Part shown: piece after piece, positions 60,420-64,000 of the stretch
Numbering within the stretch: the stretch's first letter is position 1
Layout of the letters: every line of letters begins with the position of its first letter
Assembly: GCA_030425705.1 (NCBI GenBank)
Contig: JAUHZU010000002.1
Location: 310,001-374,000 of the forward strand
Source of the DNA: Phycisphaerae bacterium
GTDB lineage: Bacteria; Planctomycetota; Phycisphaerae; Phycisphaerales; Phycisphaeraceae
DNA length: 64,000 bases
Direction: 5' to 3'
The notes under the pieces: generated by a model
The model's input: only the letters and a program-made list of their open reading frames with translations
Told to the model about the DNA's origin: nothing
Databases searched by the model: none
Translations under genes and position numbers: made by a program

Positions 60420-61289
60420 ATGCCTACCCCACCCCCCTACACCCTGCCGACGCGTGACGGCCCGCCGCAGGTCATGGGCATCCTCAACGCCACGCCCGAC
60501 AGCTTCTCCGACGGCGGCCGCTGTCTCGATACCGACACGGCGGTCGCGCACGGCCTGTCCATGGCGCGGGCCGGCGCGTCCGTGATCGACGTCGGTGGCG
60601 AGTCGACCCGCCCGGGTGCGGAACGTGTCCCGGCCGACGAGCAGCGCCGCCGGACCGAGCCAGTGGTCCGGGCGCTGCGCCATGCCCTGGACACCGCCGG
60701 GCTTGAACGTGTCGCGATCGGTATTGATACGACACGCGCGCCGGTCGCCGAGGCGGCGCTGGACGCGGGGGCGACGCTGATCAACGACGTCTCCGCCGGC
60801 CGAGAGGATCCGGGGATGTTCGCGCTGGCCGCGGCGCGTGGGGTGCCGATCGTGCTGATGCACATGCAGGGCTCGCCGGGCACGATGCAGGATGCCCCGG
60901 CGTACGGGGACGTGGTCGGCGAGGTGGAGGCGTTCCTCCTGGAGCGGGCCGGGGTGGCCGAGGCGGCGGGAGTGGCCCGGGAGCGGATCGCGATCGACCC
61001 GGGGATCGGGTTTGGCAAGACGGTGGCGCACAACCTGGCGCTGCTGGGCGCGCTGGGCCGGCTGGTGAGGACCGGCTACCCGGTGCTGCTCGGGGCGAGC
61101 CGGAAGCGGTTCATCGCGGCGGTCGAGGCGGCGGCGGGCGTCGAACCGGGCGAGCCCCAGGCCACGGACGACCGGCTCGGCGGCACCCTGGCCACGACAG
61201 TACTCGGCTACCAGGCGGGGGTCCGCTGGTTCCGGGTCCACGATGTTTCAGAGAACCGGCAGGCGTTGAACATCGCTCGCGCGGTGTGA
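60420..61289 (+). CDS. folP: Dihydropteroate synthase
   Basis: FolP condenses p-aminobenzoate with dihydropterin pyrophosphate in folate synthesis and is the sulfonamide target. The 289 residues contain the pterin-site MGILNATPDSFSDGG, VGGESTRPGAERV, INDVSAGREDPGMF, LMHMQGSPGTMQ, DPGIGFGKTVAHN and LLGASRKRFI. It is placed at the end of the murE-murF-mraY group, 95 nt after mraY, in the same direction; co-transcription is possible. TTGACA occurs at 60362 but no matching -10 was found. Confidence 0.95.
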   Translation: MPTPPPYTLPTRDGPPQVMGILNATPDSFSDGGRCLDTDTAVAHGLSMARAGASVIDVGGESTRPGAERVPADEQRRRTEPVVRALRHALDTAGLERVAIGIDTTRAPVAEAALDAGATLINDVSAGREDPGMFALAAARGVPIVLMHMQGSPGTMQDAPAYGDVVGEVEAFLLERAGVAEAAGVARERIAIDPGIGFGKTVAHNLALLGALGRLVRTGYPVLLGASRKRFIAAVEAAAGVEPGEPQATDDRLGGTLATTVLGYQAGVRWFRVHDVSENRQALNIARAV

Positions 61290-61648
61290 GGTCAACACCA
61301 GGATTACTAATTTTTTACGAACAGATGTTAGGGTCGGTTCCTGTGGAACACGGTTCAGGCCGGAGGGTAAGCGCCTAGTGCGACTGGGTTTGCATCGGTT
61401 CAGCCACCGTAGATCGCTTGTGGATTATAGGACGAAAAAGAACCGCGTTCATCGCTAAGTCATTTTTGCGCAGCAAGTTATGTCTGTGTTACGGAATGGG
61501 TTGATATCTTCAAGGGGCGAAATTGACTTGGGCGATAAAGAGGGTGTCGGCAGTACTATTGCCGCGACAACGACCCCCACCGCGAGATCGGCCCCGATGT
61601 GGGGCACCCTCAAACGATCCGCGCACCGGCGATGCCAGGGAGTGAACC
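61290..61648. other. AT-rich gap of 359 nt upstream of flgM
   Basis: This is the only gap above 300 nt. The first 270 nt are much richer in A and T than the genes around. It holds a small hairpin (GTTCC-TGT-GGAAC, 61337-61349), a TTGACT at 61523, and a 58-codon frame (61480-61656) that overlaps the flgM start and is probably not coding. No clear sigma-28 promoter was found. The region could contain promoters or a small RNA. Confidence 0.4.
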
Positions 61649-61924
61649 ATGAGTGATATCAGTCCGATCCAACGCCCGTCTCCCGCTGCGCTCAACGGCG
61701 TCGCGAAGCAGGCCCGCCCGGAGCAGGCCCTCGAGGCCAAGTCGCGCCAGAGCGACCGCGTCGAGCTGTCCGACCACGCCCGTTACCTCAGCCAGCTCAA
61801 GGAGCTGCCGCCGATCCGCGAGGACCTGGTCAACACGGTCCGTGCCGAGATCCAGGCCGAACGCTACGAGACCGAGGAACGTATCGACGCCGCCATCGAA
61901 GGCCTGATCGAAGACCTCGCGTAG
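61649..61924 (+). CDS. flgM: Flagellar anti-sigma factor FlgM
   Basis: FlgM holds the flagellar sigma factor FliA inactive until the hook is finished. The 91-residue protein has the disordered N terminus expected of the family (residues 1-30). The FliA-binding C-terminal helices follow: SDRVELSDHARYLSQLK, LVNTVRAEIQAERYET and RIDAAIEGLIEDLA. AGGGAG lies at a suitable distance before the ATG. A strong terminator follows immediately. No other flagellar gene lies in the window. Confidence 0.88.
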   Translation: MSDISPIQRPSPAALNGVAKQARPEQALEAKSRQSDRVELSDHARYLSQLKELPPIREDLVNTVRAEIQAERYETEERIDAAIEGLIEDLA

Positions 61925-61952
61925 CGACGACCCCCACCCGATCCAAGGCGAG

Positions 61953-61977
61953 ACGCACGGCTTCGGTCGTGCGTTTT
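61953..61977 (+). terminator. Intrinsic terminator of flgM
   Basis: The stem ACGCACGGC / GGTCGTGCGT closed by TTC is followed by TTTTTCTTT, 28 nt after the flgM stop. Confidence 0.85.
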
Positions 61978-62163
61978 TCTTTGCCCCTCGTGACCCGCTC
62001 CCTCTCGGATTGACGGGTCGGTCGGCCACCAGCATGCATGCCCGCGAGCGCACCGCACGGACACGCTCAGCGCGCAAGCCAGCACAGCGGATAGGCCCAC
62101 CGATACCGCAAGCACCGGGTGACGCCGTGCGGTCCATCGTGTTGTTCTATGCGTGCTTCATGG

Positions 62164-62613
62164 CTATCCGTCCCCGCTCGGCGGCTCGCCCAGGTCCGCC
62201 AGGCCCTGCGGGTCGGCGGGGATGTCGAAGTAGCTGGGCTTGACCTTCGCGCCGAGCTTCAGCTCGATTGACGGGGCCTGCAGATCGCCCCGCCACGTCG
62301 CGGTCTTGTTGATGACCACGTGCCGGCCGCTGAGCACCTTCTTCGCCTCGATGATCCCGTCGCAGACGATCCCGCCGTGCGCCTCGATGCGCTCGGCCAT
62401 GATCCGGCCCTTCTTCTTCACGGTGATCGAGCCGCAGGTGCGCAGCTCGATGAGCCCAGCCTTGAGCTTGTCGATGACCAGGTCCTCGACGATGACCGGC
62501 TTGTTGCAGCCGGGGCAGGACGTACTCTGCGCGCGACCGCCGACCTCAAACCGGTGTCGGCAGTGGTAGCACTGGACCAGGTGCGGTCCCGCGGGTTTGG
62601 CTTTACGGGCCAT
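62164..62613 (-). CDS. Bactofilin-type protein with N-terminal zinc ribbon
   Basis: The 149 residues start with a basic tail and a zinc ribbon (CYHCRHRF...CPGCNKPV). A beta-helical polymer-forming (bactofilin) domain follows, with strands such as GSITVKKKGRIMAERIEAHG and VLSGRHVVINKTATWRGDL. Fusion of a zinc ribbon to bactofilin is unusual. Bactofilins form cytoskeletal filaments that affect cell shape. A plain bactofilin is encoded just upstream on the same strand, so the two may co-polymerise. The Met at 62613 is preferred over an upstream in-frame Met. Confidence 0.75.
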   Translation of the reverse strand: MARKAKPAGPHLVQCYHCRHRFEVGGRAQSTSCPGCNKPVIVEDLVIDKLKAGLIELRTCGSITVKKKGRIMAERIEAHGGIVCDGIIEAKKVLSGRHVVINKTATWRGDLQAPSIELKLGAKVKPSYFDIPADPQGLADLGEPPSGDG

Positions 62614-62733
62614 GCGCGCAGCGGGGTTGGGTCGGTCAGAGCGGGACGCGGTGCCGCGGCCGGGCAGGGCTGTGCCGTGCCGGCCGTGCATGCGCACGAT
62701 CAGCCGCCCCGCGTGGGGGGGCGGTGTCGGTCT

Positions 62734-62753
62734 CCCCGCGCTTCGGCGCGGGG
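62734..62753. repeat. GC-rich hairpin between the two bactofilin genes
   Basis: Perfect 8-bp arms CCCCGCGC / GCGCGGGG surround TTCG, 29 nt past the stop of the upstream bactofilin (minus strand). There is no U-tract, so it may be a weak terminator or an mRNA-stabilising structure. Confidence 0.5.
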
Positions 62754-62782
62754 ATAGGGTTCAGCGCTCGTCGCGCGTCCGG

Positions 62783-63193
62783 CTACTTCTTGCCCTGCTG
62801 CGCATCCCCCCCGCCCTGGCTGGGCTTGTTCGGGTTGCCGCCGCCGGCGCTCATCTGCTTCTGCGCCTCGGGGCCGACCGCGCACATGCCCATGAAGCTC
62901 GCGCCCTCGACCACAACCATCTTCGCCGCCGTGATGTCGCCCTTGACCACGCCGCTGCCGTTGAGCTTCACCGTGTCGCTGACGTTCACGTTGCCCTCGA
63001 CCCGGCCGTCCACCGCGACCGAGCCGGCCTGCACGTCGGCCTTGCACTGGGCGTTCTTGGAGACCTGCAGCTCCCCCTTGCCCGTGATCGTCCCGTCGAA
63101 CCGCCCGACGATCTTCGCGGTCTTGTCGAACGACAGCTCGCCCTTGAAGTGCGAGTCCGCGCCGATCACCGTGGTTTCGCCTGTCTCTGCCAT
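62783..63193 (-). CDS. Bactofilin (polymer-forming cytoskeletal protein)
   Basis: The 136-residue protein has the single bactofilin domain (residues about 8-105): TVIGADSHFKGELSFDKTAK, GRFDGTITGKGELQVSKNA, the repeated V-G-x-V strands DGRVEGNVNVSD and GSGVVKGDITAAK. It ends in a Gly/Gln/Asn-rich tail typical of the family. It should polymerise into beta-helical filaments. It lies upstream of a zinc-ribbon bactofilin, and the two probably form an operon. Confidence 0.88.
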   Translation of the reverse strand: MAETGETTVIGADSHFKGELSFDKTAKIVGRFDGTITGKGELQVSKNAQCKADVQAGSVAVDGRVEGNVNVSDTVKLNGSGVVKGDITAAKMVVVEGASFMGMCAVGPEAQKQMSAGGGNPNKPSQGGGDAQQGKK

Positions 63194-63472
63194 GATCCGT
63201 CTCCTGGTCTGTGCCCCAGCGGGGCGTGAATAGAACAACACCGCCCGCCCCTACGGCGGTTCGGCCCGGCCAGTGTAGAACAACCCTTGTGCGCACGGCT
63301 TCCGCGCCCCGCACCCCCGCGAACCGCACGGGCCCGGCCGTCCCGGTGCCCGTAGCCGGCCGTTTATCAACGTCTTATGCACGAAGCGCCCACGGCATCG
63401 CCCGTTTGTGCGCACCACGCCGGGCCCCGGGCCAAAGGGAACACCCCTTCTGTTTCCCTCCCGGAGCCCCCT

Positions 63473-63994
63473 ATGAAACCCCTCGCCCTCTGGCTCATCA
63501 TCGCCATGATGCTCACCGCCATGTCCCTGGCCGGCGGCTGCGCGCTGGACGAACTCGTCAACGTCGATGTCCCGCCCAACACCCGGGCCCACTTCCGGGA
63601 AACGCTCGACACGGACATCCCCCAGACCCTGACGCTGCGCGACGCGCGCCTCCTCCGGGCCGAGGGCGACCGCCGGATCGAAGCGCGGGTGAAGGCTCAG
63701 CTCGCCGACCACGCCGCGAGCAACGACGCGCTGGACGCCGAGATCGCCGACGGGGCGTTCATCGAGTCCCTGCTCGGGTCGGCGGTCAATACCGGTATCG
63801 AGACCGCCATGCCCGGGTTGGCGGCCGTCCCGGGCGGCGCGATCCTGACCACGCTCCTGGCCGGCATCGGGATGTGGCTCGTCCCCCGCCCGGGCGACGC
63901 GAAGCGGCAGGCCGAGCAAGCCAAGCAATCCGAAGACAAGGGCTACGACATGGGCCGCAACGAGACGCTCGAGCTGATCCGCCACGAGAAGTAG
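63473..63994 (+). CDS. Lipoprotein of unknown function
   Basis: The 173-residue precursor has a lipobox (LTAMSLAGGCALDE). The mature part has a beta/charged region followed by helices and a C-terminal hydrophobic stretch (about residues 125-145, GGAILTTLLAGIGMWLV), then a charged tail. A second membrane segment in a lipoprotein of this size is unusual and may bind the envelope. GGAG precedes the ATG at a suitable distance. No family was recognised. Confidence 0.65.
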   Translation: MKPLALWLIIAMMLTAMSLAGGCALDELVNVDVPPNTRAHFRETLDTDIPQTLTLRDARLLRAEGDRRIEARVKAQLADHAASNDALDAEIADGAFIESLLGSAVNTGIETAMPGLAAVPGGAILTTLLAGIGMWLVPRPGDAKRQAEQAKQSEDKGYDMGRNETLELIRHEK

Positions 63995-64000
63995 CCCGCA

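Noticed and set aside
61290-61648. A sigma-28 or sigma-54 promoter for flgM
   Set aside because: TAAA occurs at 61536 and GCCG at 61561, but the spacing (21 nt) does not fit sigma-28, and no GG/GC pair with sigma-54 spacing was seen.
61480-61656. A 58-codon frame overlapping the flgM start (ATGA-like overlap)
   Set aside because: It has no Shine-Dalgarno sequence, the composition shifts midway, and no family is recognisable. It may be chance in an AT-rich spacer.
62010-62243. A 77-codon frame downstream of flgM
   Set aside because: The predicted protein is Arg/Pro-rich low complexity. It overlaps the 3' end of the zinc-ribbon bactofilin gene and has no ribosome binding site.

Overview
The window is a GC-rich bacterial chromosome segment with densely packed genes. 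It most likely comes from a planctomycete of the class Phycisphaerae. This is inferred from several traits: small membrane proteins ending in a CxxCxYDLxG...CPECG zinc ribbon (24135-24686 minus, 41662-42090 plus), DCC/DUF2071 genes, paired bactofilins, a GH57 branching enzyme, a four-helix-bundle IVS-type protein, and many dispersed palindromic repeats. The organism makes peptidoglycan of the meso-DAP type (murC, murE, murF, mraY) and probably has a flagellum (flgM). No rRNA, tRNA, CRISPR array, prophage or insertion sequence was seen.

Layout. 0-8.3 kb: housekeeping genes rmuC (minus), then hemC, tpiA, secG, yicC, a small-molecule kinase and two tandem secreted PDZ proteins. 8.3-12.1 kb: an accessory operon with a GbsR/MarR-type regulator, a membrane protein, two DCC thiol-oxidoreductase-like proteins and two DUF2071 proteins (the first frameshifted), behind a promoter carrying a perfect palindrome. 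12.1-22.2 kb, minus strand: coaB, a four-helix-bundle protein, an M16 protease homologue without its zinc motif, an HtrA-like protease, rdgB, a GH57 branching enzyme and two EEP-family lipoproteins. 22.3-28.3 kb: murC, small cysteine-rich proteins, an EamA transporter, a DUF2007 protein and a sigma-54 response regulator. 28.4-37.3 kb, minus strand: ileS with an isoleucine leader-peptide attenuator, a TPR/EF-hand-like protein, a nuclease-like protein, hisS, a HAD phosphatase and pepA. 37.4-45.2 kb: a secreted helical-repeat protein, a YlbF-like protein, rnr and two tandem MATE exporters. 45.3-55.5 kb: aguB and aguA (agmatine to putrescine) with a tiny membrane protein between them, an NfeD/SppA-like protease, a phosphohexomutase, two methyltransferases including rsmD, an MFS transporter and a PilZ-receiver-Hpt-like regulator. 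55.7-64 kb: murE-murF-mraY-folP, flgM, two bactofilin-type proteins and a lipoprotein.

Three signals stand out beyond gene content. (1) ileS is preceded by a 19-codon peptide whose middle reads Ile-Ile-Ala-Ile-Ile-Ile, then a competing antiterminator/terminator structure: a classical ribosome-mediated attenuator. (2) At least twelve genes have a TANNNT hexamer 5-9 nt upstream of the start codon and no Shine-Dalgarno sequence, which implies widespread leaderless mRNAs. (3) A family of palindromic repeats beginning TTTAGC/TAGC lies between genes, supplies stop codons and one putative -10 box, and has one copy in frame inside ileS; weaker palindromes lie in frame in murE, murF and aguA.

All functional names come from motifs and remembered family knowledge. 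No database search was possible. Start codons were chosen from family start sites, Shine-Dalgarno sequences, or the position of a -10-like hexamer.
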